From Synechococcus sp. UW179A (GTDB lineage Bacteria > Cyanobacteriota > Cyanobacteriia > PCC-6307 > Cyanobiaceae), in contig NZ_UCNJ01000025.1 in assembly GCF_900473965.1 (NCBI RefSeq), positions 1 through 64,000 on the forward strand: a stretch of 64,000 nucleotides of DNA. The letters run 5' to 3'. This document shows positions 9,663-18,710 of the stretch, piece by piece. How positions within the stretch are numbered: the stretch's first letter is position 1; each line of letters opens with the position of its first letter. The notes under the pieces are model-generated. The model searched no databases. It was given only the letters and a program-made list of their open reading frames with translations, and had not been told where the DNA came from. The translations under genes and the position numbers were made by a program.

Positions 9663-11224
9663 TTCAGTTCCAGAGGTGTGCTGTTGGCGTGGCCGCACTG
9701 CTCAAGAATTTCATTCACCAAAGGAGTCAATCGTTGCGCTTCATCGCGGTCGACCATGGCCAGCCGTGTTCGCCGGGCCAGCACGTCTGTGACGCTTCTC
9801 GCCTTTTCGGCTTCGACGGCATGCCGTAGCTCTCCTCTGCAGATTGGCATCACTGAGCTGAGAGGTTCCCGCTCTGCTTCTGACCAACTGTTCACTAGGG
9901 CCTCCGCATGGAGGCCATGACCGCTTTCAAGATGTTCAATCTGTTCCGCTTGCTGCGGCGATTTCGGCAAAAGATCCTGGAGGGTTGACCGTTGTGCAAT
10001 CAGACCGTTTGGGGTTTGCAGTGGATTGGCGTCAGCGCCGATCAGGGGCAGTTCATCGGGCGCTGGCAGTGACTGTCCGAGTTGCTTCTCAACGGCAACG
10101 AGTGTGTCGAGAGCCATGGGACGACAGGTGGTCCATTTGCCTCCCATCACGCTCACCAGACCGCTTTGCAGCGTCTCCACCTCGTGCTCACGCACCACAC
10201 GGCTGCTGTTCATGTCGGCATCGGCAGGCTTAAGCAAGGGTCGCCCTCCAGCCCAGCAACTACCGATTTCAATGCTGTTTAGGCCTGGGAACCATCGCTT
10301 CACGTAGTCCAGGAGATAGCTCTGCTCTTGATCGGATGGCACAGCTGCTTGCTGTTGGCTGCAAGGCGTGTCGGTTGTGCCCACCAATGTGCTCCCGAAG
10401 AAGGGCAGCATGAACAGCACCCGGCCGTCATCGGTGGACGGCAACAGCAGGCCAATTTGCTGTGGACAGAGTCGCTGCTTCAGCACCACATGCACTCCGC
10501 GGCTGGTCAACATGCGTTCCTGGCAATCGGGTTCGGCCATGCGCCTCAGCACATCGGCATGAATCCCAGTGGCGTTGACCACCACGCGGGCTTGCCAGCG
10601 TTCTCTGTGTCCATCCGGGCTTTCGCTGATGGCCCCGCACACCTTCCCATGGCTGTCTTTTTCCAGCTCCACCACCGGGGTCCGCGTGCGGACCACCGCC
10701 CCGTGCTGCTCGGCGCTAAGTGCCATCAGCAGGTTCAACCTGGCATCGTCAAACTGTCCGTCGCTGTAAGCAACCCCACCGCGGATATCGCTGCGCAGAT
10801 CGGGCAACGCTTTCTGTAGCAGTGCTCGAGACATCAGCCGGCTGCTGCCGATTCCCGAACGGCCTGAGAGGGCGTCGTACATGCCGAGCCCAAGGCGGTA
10901 GTAGATCTGGCCGAAGAGCCCGTCTGTGGGCAGAGCCAGCTCAAGGCGATGGGCAAGAAATGGCGCCTGTTTCAGCCAATGACCGCGCTCCAGCAATGCT
11001 TCACGCACCAGTCGAAGCTGAGCGGTGTCGGCGGTTTTGAACGCTAGTTCGAGATAGCGAACACCTCCGTGCAAGAGCTTGGTGCTGCGCGAACTGGTGC
11101 CGCCACCAAGGTCATGGCCCTCGAGGAGGGCCACCTTCAGCCCGCGCTGGACGGCTTCATAGGCCACGCAGGATCCAGCGGCCCCACCGCCGATCACCAG
11201 AAGGTCGAAGCAGTTGTCATTCAT
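9656..11224 (-). CDS. glpD: Aerobic glycerol-3-phosphate dehydrogenase (GlpD)
   Basis: This 522-aa FAD flavoprotein oxidises glycerol-3-phosphate to dihydroxyacetone phosphate and passes electrons to membrane quinone. The N-terminal dinucleotide fold reads VIGGGAAGSCVAYEA, followed by GGTSSRSTKLLHGGVRYLE, a diagnostic GlpD block. The C-terminal DUF-type helical domain (RRTRLAMVD) is present. The ATG at 11224 is chosen over a GTG at 11254. It shares ATGAATGA with the end of glpK, so the last three codons of glpK overlap the glpD start and translation is probably coupled. Confidence 0.93.
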   Translation of the reverse strand: MNDNCFDLLVIGGGAAGSCVAYEAVQRGLKVALLEGHDLGGGTSSRSTKLLHGGVRYLELAFKTADTAQLRLVREALLERGHWLKQAPFLAHRLELALPTDGLFGQIYYRLGLGMYDALSGRSGIGSSRLMSRALLQKALPDLRSDIRGGVAYSDGQFDDARLNLLMALSAEQHGAVVRTRTPVVELEKDSHGKVCGAISESPDGHRERWQARVVVNATGIHADVLRRMAEPDCQERMLTSRGVHVVLKQRLCPQQIGLLLPSTDDGRVLFMLPFFGSTLVGTTDTPCSQQQAAVPSDQEQSYLLDYVKRWFPGLNSIEIGSCWAGGRPLLKPADADMNSSRVVREHEVETLQSGLVSVMGGKWTTCRPMALDTLVAVEKQLGQSLPAPDELPLIGADANPLQTPNGLIAQRSTLQDLLPKSPQQAEQIEHLESGHGLHAEALVNSWSEAEREPLSSVMPICRGELRHAVEAEKARSVTDVLARRTRLAMVDRDEAQRLTPLVNEILEQCGHANSTPLELNH

Positions 11225-12722
11225 GCCAGCGCAGGCTCCTTGAGATGGCGTCACTCCATTGCTTCAGCCAGTTTTGGCGTTGTTCGCAACTGAGCGAGGG
11301 ATTAAAAACGTCCGCCTGCTCACCGCGGAGGGATTCCAGACCCTGCAGGCTGTTGATCACTCCGGCCTGAACGCCTGCCAACAGCGCGACTCCACGGGCG
11401 GTGCTCTGTAGATAGGCAGGACGTCGGACCCTCAGTCCGGTGCTGTCGGCCTGGGCCTGCAGCAGTGGATCAGATGCGGCCGCGCCACCGTCCACGGCCA
11501 GCTCTCCGAGCTCCTGGCCAAGGGACTGCTCCGCGACCTGAACCAGTCCTGCCACCGAGAGCGCAATGCCTTCGAGGGCTGCACGGGCGATTTGTCCGCG
11601 ACCGGTGTCGCGGGTCAAGCCGATTAGAAGTCCGCGAGCACCAGGATCCCAATGCGGTGTCCCCCAGCCTGTGAAGGCTGGAACGAGCATGACTCCTCCC
11701 GAATCTTCAACGCTGAGGGCCAGCCGGTTGACGTCTTCAGATCTCTCGATGATCCCCAATCCGTCTCGGAGCCACTGCACCACCGTGCCGGCGTTGAAGA
11801 GACTGCCCTCAAGGCAATAGGTGGGCTCACCCTGGTCGTCGGTCCAGCCGAGGGTGCTCAGCAACCCTGCATCACTGCGATGAATGGTGCTGCCCGTATT
11901 CACCACAAGAAACGCACCTGTGCCGTAGGTGCATTTGGCTTCGCCTGGTTCTAGGCACAACTGGCCCAGCGTGGCGGCTTGCTGGTCGCCGAGTAGGGCA
12001 TGGATCGGGACTCCGGCAAAGGGGAGTCCCGATGCAATCGTTCCAAAGTCGCCGCGGCAGGGCACAAGCTCCGGCAATGCGCTCAGGGGTAGGCCTGTCC
12101 GTTCGCAGAATGCATTCACCCACTCCCGTTTTTTCAGGTCCATGAGCAGAGTGCGGCTGGCATTGCTCATGTCCGAGCAGTGCCGGCGGTTCCCGCTGAG
12201 GTTCCACAGCAACCAGCTCTCCACCGTGCCAAAGCAGAGATCGTCGTTGGCGGCAGCGCTGCAGGCGCTTTGTTCATGCAGCATCAGCCAGCGGATCTTG
12301 CTGGCGCTGAAGTAAGGGTCTAGGAGTAGTCCGGTGCGGGCACACCATTCCTGCTCCAGGCCTTCCTCTTTCCACTGCTGACAGATGTCCGAGGTGCGGC
12401 CGTCCTGCCATACCAAGGCCGGGCCGCAGGGCTGTCCATCGCTGCGGCGCCACAGGATCGTTGTTTCCCTCTGATTGCTAACGCCGCAGGCCACAACAGC
12501 ATCTTTCTGTTCCTTGCTGATGGTTTGTTCCAGGCGCTCCATCGCCAAGCGCTGGCTTTCCCAGATTTCGCGAGGGTTCTGTTCCACCCATCCGTCTGCT
12601 GGGTAGCTGATGGCTAGAGGAGCGCTGGCACTGGCAACGGGGAATCCACGCGGGTCAAACAGGGCGGCGCGAGAGCTGCTGGTGCCCTGATCCAGTGCGA
12701 GAAGGAGGGGCGTTGCTGCCAT
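11217..12722 (-). CDS. glpK: Glycerol kinase (GlpK)
   Basis: This 501-aa FGGY-family kinase phosphorylates glycerol to glycerol-3-phosphate. The N-terminal phosphate-binding loop reads ALDQGTSSSRA, and the family blocks YGTGAFLVVNTG (near residue 260) and DGGAAASDPLLQ (near 405) are intact. It heads the glpK-glpD operon, so the pair would feed glycerol into triose phosphate. No glycerol facilitator gene is adjacent. A perfect inverted repeat lies 16 bases upstream of the ATG and could be an operator. A glycerol dehydrogenase gene at 61 kb gives a second possible route. Confidence 0.94.
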   Translation of the reverse strand: MAATPLLLALDQGTSSSRAALFDPRGFPVASASAPLAISYPADGWVEQNPREIWESQRLAMERLEQTISKEQKDAVVACGVSNQRETTILWRRSDGQPCGPALVWQDGRTSDICQQWKEEGLEQEWCARTGLLLDPYFSASKIRWLMLHEQSACSAAANDDLCFGTVESWLLWNLSGNRRHCSDMSNASRTLLMDLKKREWVNAFCERTGLPLSALPELVPCRGDFGTIASGLPFAGVPIHALLGDQQAATLGQLCLEPGEAKCTYGTGAFLVVNTGSTIHRSDAGLLSTLGWTDDQGEPTYCLEGSLFNAGTVVQWLRDGLGIIERSEDVNRLALSVEDSGGVMLVPAFTGWGTPHWDPGARGLLIGLTRDTGRGQIARAALEGIALSVAGLVQVAEQSLGQELGELAVDGGAAASDPLLQAQADSTGLRVRRPAYLQSTARGVALLAGVQAGVINSLQGLESLRGEQADVFNPSLSCEQRQNWLKQWSDAISRSLRWHE

Positions 12723-12737
12723 GGCCTAGTCGTTTTT

Positions 12738-12756
12738 CAAGTGCTAGCGGCACTTG
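12738..12756. promoter_or_regulatory. Palindrome upstream of glpK (candidate operator)
   Basis: Two 7-bp arms, CAAGTGC and GCACTTG, are separated by five bases and end 16 bases before the glpK ATG. The hairpin has no T-run after it on the minus strand, so a terminator is unlikely. A repressor or activator site controlling the glycerol operon is the simplest reading, which is inference. Confidence 0.4.
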
Positions 12757-12922
12757 TCGGCTGTCGCCACATGATGCGCTGATGTCGCATCACCAGGGCA
12801 TTGTTGCTCTTGGGCAGGTTTTCATCGATCAAACCTGAGCTGGCCGAGCTCTTTAGAGCTGACGCAACTCAACACCAGAGCAGACGTTCTGAGGAGCAAT
12901 CCATGCTTGATTGCCTCTGGAC

Positions 12923-12947
12923 TCAACACCGGGTGCCTGGGTGTTGA
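12923..12947 (-). other. Hairpin immediately 3' of tRNA-Thr
   Basis: Perfect 8-bp arms TCAACACC and GGTGTTGA with a 9-base loop lie four bases downstream of tRNA-Thr on its strand. There is no T-run, so it may aid 3' processing or termination of the tRNA transcript rather than act as a classic intrinsic terminator. The rest of the 12757-12922 spacer shows no gene. Confidence 0.4.
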
Positions 12948-12951
12948 ATGA

Positions 12952-13023
<72 letters not shown>

Positions 13024-13033
13024 TTGTGGTGGA

Positions 13034-13115
13034 TGGGCCGGGTTGGATTTGAACCAACGTAGGCAGAGCCAGCGGATTTACAGTCCGCCCCCATTAACCA
13101 CTCGGGCACCGACCC
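13034..13115 (-). tRNA. tRNA-Tyr (anticodon GTA)
   Basis: The minus strand folds into an 82-nt class II tRNA with a long variable arm. The acceptor stem is GGGTCGG/CCGGCCC with one T-G pair and discriminator A, the anticodon loop CTGTAAA gives GTA, and the T arm carries GGTTCAAATCC. It is the upstream member of a tRNA-Tyr/tRNA-Thr pair. Divergent aroQ starts about 105 bases away, so that gap must hold both promoters. Confidence 0.95.
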
Positions 13116-13220
13116 GAACCACTCGAAGAACTTACCAGTCGGCCTGGCGATCCTTTCAGTGATCTGTGTCTCTCGTTGGTTCTCGATACGATCAGGTTCA
13201 AAAGGAATTCTCGTAAGGCC

Positions 13221-13664
13221 ATGCGCCTGCTGCTCCTGAACGGCCCCAACCTCAATCTGTTGGGGCAACGAGAACCTGGCCTCTATGGACATCAGACGCT
13301 CGAGCAGATTGAGCAGGATCTGCATCTGCGTGCAACGGCAGCAGGTGTGCAGCTGGAGTGTTTTCAAAGCAATTTCGAGGGTGCGCTGGTGGAACGCGTC
13401 CACCAGGCCATGGGTGTTGTGAACGGGATTCTCGTGAATGCAGGCGCCTACACGCACACGTCGATTGCTCTGCGTGACGCTCTGTTGGGAGTGGCGATTC
13501 CTTATGTCGAGCTTCATCTCAGCAACACGCATGCCCGAGAGGCCTTTCGCCATAACTCGTTTCTGGCCGATCGTGCCGTTGGCGTGGTGAGTGGCTTCGG
13601 GCCCTTCAGTTATGACCTGGCCTTCGATGGCCTGCTGCATCACCTGCGCAGAGCTGCCCTATGA
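13221..13664 (+). CDS. aroQ: 3-dehydroquinate dehydratase, type II (AroQ)
   Basis: This 147-aa enzyme converts 3-dehydroquinate to 3-dehydroshikimate in aromatic amino acid synthesis. The family start [16 protein letters not shown] is intact, with the catalytic Tyr in GLYG, the NAGAYTHTS motif near residue 76 and the [11 protein letters not shown] motif near 101. The ATG at 13221 directly precedes the conserved N-terminus, so an upstream GTG at 13176 is rejected. Its stop overlaps the miaE start by four bases, giving an aroQ-miaE pair. Confidence 0.95.
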   Translation: MRLLLLNGPNLNLLGQREPGLYGHQTLEQIEQDLHLRATAAGVQLECFQSNFEGALVERVHQAMGVVNGILVNAGAYTHTSIALRDALLGVAIPYVELHLSNTHAREAFRHNSFLADRAVGVVSGFGPFSYDLAFDGLLHHLRRAAL

Positions 13665-14287
13665 CCATCACCTCGTCGGTGACGAGCATCCGCTGGCTGG
13701 CAGCACCCACCAGCCGTTGCTGGGTTGAGCAGGCCATTGCCAGGCCGATGGAGGTGCTGATCGACCATGCTCATTGCGAACGTAAAGCGGCTGGGGCGGC
13801 TGTTCAGCTGATGTTTCGCTATTTGTGCGAGCCAGGCCTGGGCGAGGCTCTCAGTCCGCTGGCGCGGGAAGAGCTGGAACACTTTGAACGGGTGTTGAGG
13901 CTGCTCAAGGACCGGGGACGCTATCTTGAACCCCTGCCCTCTCCCGGTTACGGAGCATGGCTGGCCAAGCAAGTACGCCGAGGAGAGCCCGAGCGCATGC
14001 TCGACTCATTCCTGGTTGCGGGGCTGATCGAGGCCAGAAGCCACGAGCGCATGGCCCTGCTCGCTGAACACAGCCCCGATCCAGATCTGCGCTCGCTCTA
14101 CGGTGACTTATTGAAGAGCGAAGCCCGCCATTTCGGCCTCTACTGGGTGCTTTGCGCAGACCGTTATCCCAGGGATGTGATCGTGCCTCGGCTTCAAGAG
14201 CTGGCCGCGGCGGAGGTGGATGCTTTGCGCGGTGAGCTGGCTGCACCGGAAGCTGTGCGCATGCATTCAGTTGGAGTTGATGCGTGA
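13661..14287 (+). CDS. miaE: tRNA 2-methylthio-N6-isopentenyladenosine hydroxylase (MiaE)
   Basis: This 208-aa diiron protein hydroxylates the isopentenyl group of ms2i6A at tRNA position 37, an oxygen-dependent step. Iron ligands are visible as the paired E...HCERKAAG (near residue 40), [10 protein letters not shown] (near 74) and [10 protein letters not shown] (near 152) carboxylate/His clusters of a ferritin-like four-helix bundle. The length is typical. It overlaps aroQ by ATGA. The region from the miaE stop to 14450 (about 160 bases) contains no convincing gene. Confidence 0.9.
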   Translation: MTITSSVTSIRWLAAPTSRCWVEQAIARPMEVLIDHAHCERKAAGAAVQLMFRYLCEPGLGEALSPLAREELEHFERVLRLLKDRGRYLEPLPSPGYGAWLAKQVRRGEPERMLDSFLVAGLIEARSHERMALLAEHSPDPDLRSLYGDLLKSEARHFGLYWVLCADRYPRDVIVPRLQELAAAEVDALRGELAAPEAVRMHSVGVDA

Positions 14288-14449
14288 TCAGGGATTGCCT
14301 GTCTATTTCCAGATACTGCAAGGCTTTCAGGTGTTCGAGAATGGCGCGACCGCCAGACTCGGGAAGTTCGTAACGAGAGTCCAAAAGAAGTCTGAAGAGA
14401 CACGCCATGGAGCCTGGGTCACTTCTAGAATTGACCCAGTCACTTTGCA

Positions 14450-14689
14450 ATGTCGATGCCAGACCCTGTGATCGCTGTTGCAGATTCGCTGCAGGCTTTG
14501 CGTAACGGCACCACTGATGAGCAATGGGATGGCCTCAAGTCCAACCCTTTGGTTCGTGACCTAATCGGTCGTTGTGCTGACCTAGAGGCCGCGATGTTGC
14601 TGGATGAACAGGCCTTGGCAGCTGAGTTGCCCTGCAGGACTGCATCGTTGAAATCCGCTGTCGACGCTCGTTTGCTGCTGGCGGCTTGA
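14450..14689 (+). CDS. Small conserved-type hypothetical protein
   Basis: This is a 79-aa acidic, helical protein that I do not recognise. The sequence is leucine- and alanine-rich with three internal Leu/Ala helices, no membrane segment and no cysteine pair motif. An in-frame second Met two codons in could be the true start. It lies between miaE and the convergent mtnD gene, whose end is five bases after its stop. Codon use is like that of the flanking genes, which supports it being real, but the function is unknown. Confidence 0.55.
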   Translation: MSMPDPVIAVADSLQALRNGTTDEQWDGLKSNPLVRDLIGRCADLEAAMLLDEQALAAELPCRTASLKSAVDARLLLAA

Positions 14690-14693
14690 GCGT

Positions 14694-15239
14694 CTACGAG
14701 GTCTTGAGGCGGGGATAGCGATCGGCGATTGCGTTTCCGGTGAATTCAGCAACCCATCCGTTCGGATTGTTGAAAAACCTCAATGTGCAGAAATAGGGCG
14801 TTTCTCCCATATCAAACCAGTGAGGCGTTCCAGCGGGAACGCTGATCCAGTCATCGGTTTCACAGAGCACCTGCATCACTTCATCGCCAATGTGCAGGCA
14901 GAACAGGCCGCAGCCTTCCACGAAGAACCGCACTTCGTCCTCTGCATGGACGTGCTCATTCAGAAACTTGCGGCGCAGGGACACACGATCCGGATGATCG
15001 GGAAGCACCCTGATGGCATCAACGCTGGGGTAATGCCCTCGAGCCTGGGTTCGTTCGATTTCGCTTTTGTAGTTTTCCAAAATCTGTGCGGATGAGGCGT
15101 TGGTTTCGGGCCGATGCTGGGTTTGCCAGCGTTCGAAGCCAATGCCGCGTTGCTTCAGTAGATCCTGAATTTCCCTGCCCTCTCGGGTTTTCAGCAGGAT
15201 GCTGTTGGATTGGGCTGAATAGAGAGTCAGTTCGCTCAT
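14694..15239 (-). CDS. mtnD: Acireductone dioxygenase (MtnD)
   Basis: This 181-aa cupin enzyme oxidises the acireductone made by MtnC to 4-methylthio-2-oxobutanoate and formate when iron is bound, closing methionine salvage. The metal site is visible as HVHAEDEVRFF near residue 94 (His, His, Glu) with a later His in GTPHWFD near residue 139. The length is normal. It is physically separate from mtnB-mtnC, which lie about 13 kb away on the same strand. It ends next to a small convergent hypothetical gene and diverges from cobI. Confidence 0.92.
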   Translation of the reverse strand: MSELTLYSAQSNSILLKTREGREIQDLLKQRGIGFERWQTQHRPETNASSAQILENYKSEIERTQARGHYPSVDAIRVLPDHPDRVSLRRKFLNEHVHAEDEVRFFVEGCGLFCLHIGDEVMQVLCETDDWISVPAGTPHWFDMGETPYFCTLRFFNNPNGWVAEFTGNAIADRYPRLKTS

Positions 15240-15300
15240 GGGCCAGAAGCAATCCTGAAGCAGCGCATCAAAGCTGTTGCCACCCTGTTCAGCATGCTGG

Positions 15301-16092
15301 ATGGCTGGTTGGCTTGCATTGCCGTTGTCCGTCTCGTCCGAGTGTTCTCCAGATCAGCTGGTGTTGGTGGGCGTAGGCCCCGGGGATCCTGAGCTGCTCA
15401 CCGTGGCTGCAGTTCGAGCGCTGGAAGCTGCTGATGTCGTTGCCCACCCCATTGCTCATGAGGGGGCTGAGGGCATGGCTCTTGCGATTGCGTTCCGCTG
15501 GATCCGGCCTGATCAACGCTGCCTGCCTCTGTTGTTCCCCATGGTGAATGAGTCTCAGCCACGGATCACAGCCTGGAGACAGGCTGCTGATGTTTTGGCC
15601 GCAGAGGTCAAATCCGGCAACCGGGTGGTGTTGCTTTGCGAAGGGGATGTGTCACTGTTCGCAACCGGGAGCTACGTGCAATTGGCTCTGCGGCGCCATC
15701 ACCCTGATGTGCCGTTCCGTTTGATTCCAGGCATTCCCTCGGTGTGTGCCGCCGCTGCCGCTGCCGTCGAGGGATCTCTCGATGTCCCTCTGGCGTTTCA
15801 GCAGGAGGGCTTGCTCATTCGCCCCTGTCCTGAGACCAATGCCGAGTTGATCGCCTTGCTGCAGAGTGCGCGCAAGACCTCCACGGTACTGGGTTTGATC
15901 AAGCTGGGACAGCGTTGGTCCTGGGTGCGAGCAGCTCTGGAGCAGGAGGAGCTGCTTGATCGGGCTCTCTTTGCGCAACGGGTTGGTTGGCCTGATCAGT
16001 GGGTGGCAGCGGCTCATGCGGTGCCCGACGATGTGAGGCCCTACTTCTCATTGCTGCTGATCCGTCAGCAATGGCCTGAGGTGTTGCCTTGA
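15301..16092 (+). CDS. cobI: Precorrin-2 C20-methyltransferase (CobI/CbiL)
   Basis: This roughly 263-aa SAM-dependent methyltransferase acts in corrin-ring (cobamide) synthesis. The family N-terminus VGVGPGDPELLTVAAV is followed by AADVVAHP, CEGDVSLFATGSY and IPGIPSVCAAAA blocks. The start is uncertain: an ATG at 15301 is used, while a TTG at 15277 would add eight residues and later starts would trim a non-conserved leader. Its stop overlaps the TTG start of the next gene (TTGA at 16089-16092), so the DUF4079 protein is probably cotranslated with it. Confidence 0.9.
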   Translation: MAGWLALPLSVSSECSPDQLVLVGVGPGDPELLTVAAVRALEAADVVAHPIAHEGAEGMALAIAFRWIRPDQRCLPLLFPMVNESQPRITAWRQAADVLAAEVKSGNRVVLLCEGDVSLFATGSYVQLALRRHHPDVPFRLIPGIPSVCAAAAAAVEGSLDVPLAFQQEGLLIRPCPETNAELIALLQSARKTSTVLGLIKLGQRWSWVRAALEQEELLDRALFAQRVGWPDQWVAAAHAVPDDVRPYFSLLLIRQQWPEVLP

Positions 16093-16715
16093 TCGCCGCT
16101 TTGCAACCGTTGACACCCCTCCAATGGCTTGCGCTGGTGCATCCGGTATTAATCATCCTATTTGTGTATCCGGTGATCGGCGCCACGATTCGACTTGGGA
16201 TTCTGGCCAGAGAGCGTCGTCTGGAGATCAATCCCATCGCCCCAACCGTGCCTGTTGAACACGTCGATCACGGTCGATGGGCAACGGCTGGTTTGCTCGT
16301 GGCTGTGCTGTTCGCTTTGAGTCATGACCTGGCTGCCGCAGATGCAGGACTGAGCAGCTGGGTCCTTGCCATCCTGCAGGCATCAGGGGTTGTGTTGGCG
16401 TTTTTGGCCCTGTTGCGCACCCGTCGGCTGGCCCTGCGGCTGCTCTTTGCCTGGAGCTGTTGGCTGTTTCTGCTGCTGATCACGATCCAGCCTTTGCTAG
16501 TGACTGATCGTGCCCTCGCTGCCCCTGCGGTCTGGCAGTCGCACACCTGGGGCGGACTTTTGTTGCTCGCTTTTCTGCTGCTGACCATGGCCTGTCAGCG
16601 CGAGATTGCCGGGCGCCTGTGGGTGCGCCGTTTGCATGTGTCTCTCAATGTTCTCGTGGCCCTTTTGCTGGCGACTCAGGCGATCACAGGGACCCGTGAT
16701 CTCTGGCTTGGCTGA
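16089..16715 (+). CDS. DUF4079-type integral membrane protein (copy 1)
   Basis: This 208-aa protein has about five to six membrane segments and the features of the cyanobacterial DUF4079 family. The N-terminal HPVLIILFVYPVIG block and the C-terminal RLHVSLNVLVALL...ITGTRDLW block hold the conserved His residues, which in related b561-type proteins bind heme; heme binding here is inference. It starts at a TTG overlapping the cobI stop. A paralogue is encoded at 55272-55991. Its last 219 bases are antisense to the 3' end of the glycosyltransferase gene. Confidence 0.75.
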   Translation: MIAALQPLTPLQWLALVHPVLIILFVYPVIGATIRLGILARERRLEINPIAPTVPVEHVDHGRWATAGLLVAVLFALSHDLAAADAGLSSWVLAILQASGVVLAFLALLRTRRLALRLLFAWSCWLFLLLITIQPLLVTDRALAAPAVWQSHTWGGLLLLAFLLLTMACQREIAGRLWVRRLHVSLNVLVALLLATQAITGTRDLWLG

Positions 16716-18710
16716 GTGTGGAGGCGGGGGGTTCTGTGGCATCAGGCAGCGATGGAACGGACGTCGTGAGGGAAGGATGAACAGACGGCTGATCAGGACG
16801 ATCAATGCTCGCCACTCAGGCGTTGCCTGGCGTTCCGGCCAGCAGTAAGGCCGGCAGAACAACCAGAGAATGAGCTGTTGTCGTGCCGTGTCGCTGAGTT
16901 CCTGCCAGCGAAGCGCTAGTTGATTGCCTTTGCTGGTCTCCAGTTCAACGGGCAGTGCCTGCACGTCGTCAGTCCAGCGAAGCCTGCCGATCTTCGCTAC
17001 TGCTGGCATTGCCATGGCTGCCTCTAGCTCCACACCGCTTTCGCTGAGGGCTGTAATTCGACACGGTCGCCACTCCCCGTCGCCGTCTTCCAGCTCTGCC
17101 GGCAAGGACACGGCTTGCCAAGGTGCCGGATCCCGTGCGGGTGGATCCCAGCAGGCACGCAGTGCAATCCAGAGGCTGAGCAGGTTGATCACCGCCCAGG
17201 TCAGGCCAAGCGGCCGGGAGTCAAGGATCTCGCTGTCTAGTGATGCCGTTGCCACCAGTCCAAACAGGTTGACAAGGTTCAGCACCAGCAGCACCAGTAG
17301 GGGGATCACCAGCACGATGCTGAAGCTGCCCCGATTGCGTTTCTGGTGTTTCGGTGTCACACGAAAACCACCGATATGTCCCATCAGATTGGTGAACACC
17401 GTCAGCGTCAGCGGCACCGTTAGCACCCAGCCGGTGAGTTCGCTGAGCAAGGCTGTGCGGGAGCCGCGGTTGATCCAGCCGATGCTGAGCAGAAGTGTTG
17501 CCCAGAGTGGCAACAGCATCCGGAGGGCTTCACTGGTGCTGATCAGGATTGGAAGAGTGCCAAGCAGGCCGTAGCTGAGTGGCATCAGCATCAGCACCAG
17601 CCGGGGCATGTTGTTGAACCAGTGCACAACGCCTTCGAGATAGGCCATCCGCTCGCCAAAGCGGAGGTCGCCCGGACCCAGTGGACCATCACGCAGTCGC
17701 AGACTTTGCAGCGTTCCATTCGCCCAGCGTTGGCGCTGACGCACAAAGTCGGCCATGGTTTCCGCCGCTAGGCCCGCACTGAGCTTCTGTTGGAGATAGA
17801 GCAGTTTCCAGCCCTTGCGACGCAGCCGCAGCCCCGTTACGAAATCTTCTGAGATTGCCTCTTGCTTGAATCCTCCGACTGAATCAATGGCGCTGCGTCG
17901 AGCCAGAAAAGCAGTGCCGGCGCAAACCACTGCGCCCCAGCTATCGCGAACGGGTTCGATCCATCGATAGAAGCTCTCTTCATCGGGCAGTAACCAACGC
18001 TCCATGCCCAAGTTCCGCATCACAGGATCGGCATTGATGAAGGTCTGCGGGGTCTGAAGCAGCCCCACCGAGGGGTCCCGGAGAAAGCCAATGCAGCAAT
18101 CGAGAAAGTTTCGTTGCGGAATGAAGTCGGCGTCGAGCACCGCCACCAGCTCGCTGCTGCAGTGCTTTAAGCCGTCATTGAGATTGCCGGCTTTGGCATG
18201 GGTGCGAGCCGGTCGATGGCGGTAATGGCAGCCGTGCTTGAGAGCCAGTTCTTTCACCTCGTCTCGGCCACTGTCATCCAGCACCCACACGCAATGGTTC
18301 CGATAGTTCTGATGACTACAGGCGATCAGGCTCCGTTCCAGCACCTCAAGGGGTTCTCCGTAAGTGGGCACGAGAATGTCGACCGTCGGCCTCCAGTCGC
18401 TGTTCTGCCACTGGTCTTGCAGCTGCTGCACCGTGCCTCGACGGTCGGGAAAGCGACGCCAGGCCAGCCATAAGGGCAAGAGTCCTGACAGGAGCAGCCA
18501 GGCTTCAGCAGTCAGCAATAACAGGCTTAACCCCGTGCTCAGGTTCGTGCTCAGGTTGAGGCTGCTGGTGATCCGCCAATGCAGATACCGGGCGGTCAGC
18601 AGGCTGATGAGCAGGATCAGACTGCGTCGTTTCCAGATGGGGCTTTGCTGCTCAGGCTGTCTCCTCAGCCAAACAGGCCATACCAGCACCATCAGTGGCA
18701 GCCAGTTCAA
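16497..18710 (-). CDS. Cellulose synthase-like family 2 glycosyltransferase
   Basis: This 737-aa membrane glycosyltransferase resembles BcsA-type processive beta-glycan synthases. Four hydrophobic segments flank a GT2 domain with VPTYGEP (residues 114-120), the DxD motif VLDADF (191-196), SED (287-289) and QRQRW (325-329). A C-terminal cytosolic region near 530-620 resembles a PilZ-like barrel (RITALSESGVELE). Residues after about 665 lie opposite the DUF4079 gene and are low in structure, so they may be read-through past a lost stop. There is no bcsB or cellulase gene nearby. Its start overlaps the dus stop by four bases. The polymer made is unknown. Confidence 0.85.
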   Translation of the reverse strand: MNWLPLMVLVWPVWLRRQPEQQSPIWKRRSLILLISLLTARYLHWRITSSLNLSTNLSTGLSLLLLTAEAWLLLSGLLPLWLAWRRFPDRRGTVQQLQDQWQNSDWRPTVDILVPTYGEPLEVLERSLIACSHQNYRNHCVWVLDDSGRDEVKELALKHGCHYRHRPARTHAKAGNLNDGLKHCSSELVAVLDADFIPQRNFLDCCIGFLRDPSVGLLQTPQTFINADPVMRNLGMERWLLPDEESFYRWIEPVRDSWGAVVCAGTAFLARRSAIDSVGGFKQEAISEDFVTGLRLRRKGWKLLYLQQKLSAGLAAETMADFVRQRQRWANGTLQSLRLRDGPLGPGDLRFGERMAYLEGVVHWFNNMPRLVLMLMPLSYGLLGTLPILISTSEALRMLLPLWATLLLSIGWINRGSRTALLSELTGWVLTVPLTLTVFTNLMGHIGGFRVTPKHQKRNRGSFSIVLVIPLLVLLVLNLVNLFGLVATASLDSEILDSRPLGLTWAVINLLSLWIALRACWDPPARDPAPWQAVSLPAELEDGDGEWRPCRITALSESGVELEAAMAMPAVAKIGRLRWTDDVQALPVELETSKGNQLALRWQELSDTARQQLILWLFCRPYCWPERQATPEWRALIVLISRLFILPSRRPFHRCLMPQNPPPPHSAKPEITGPCDRLSRQQKGHENIERHMQTAHPQAPGNLALTGHGQQQKSEQQKSAPGVRLPDRRGSEGTISH

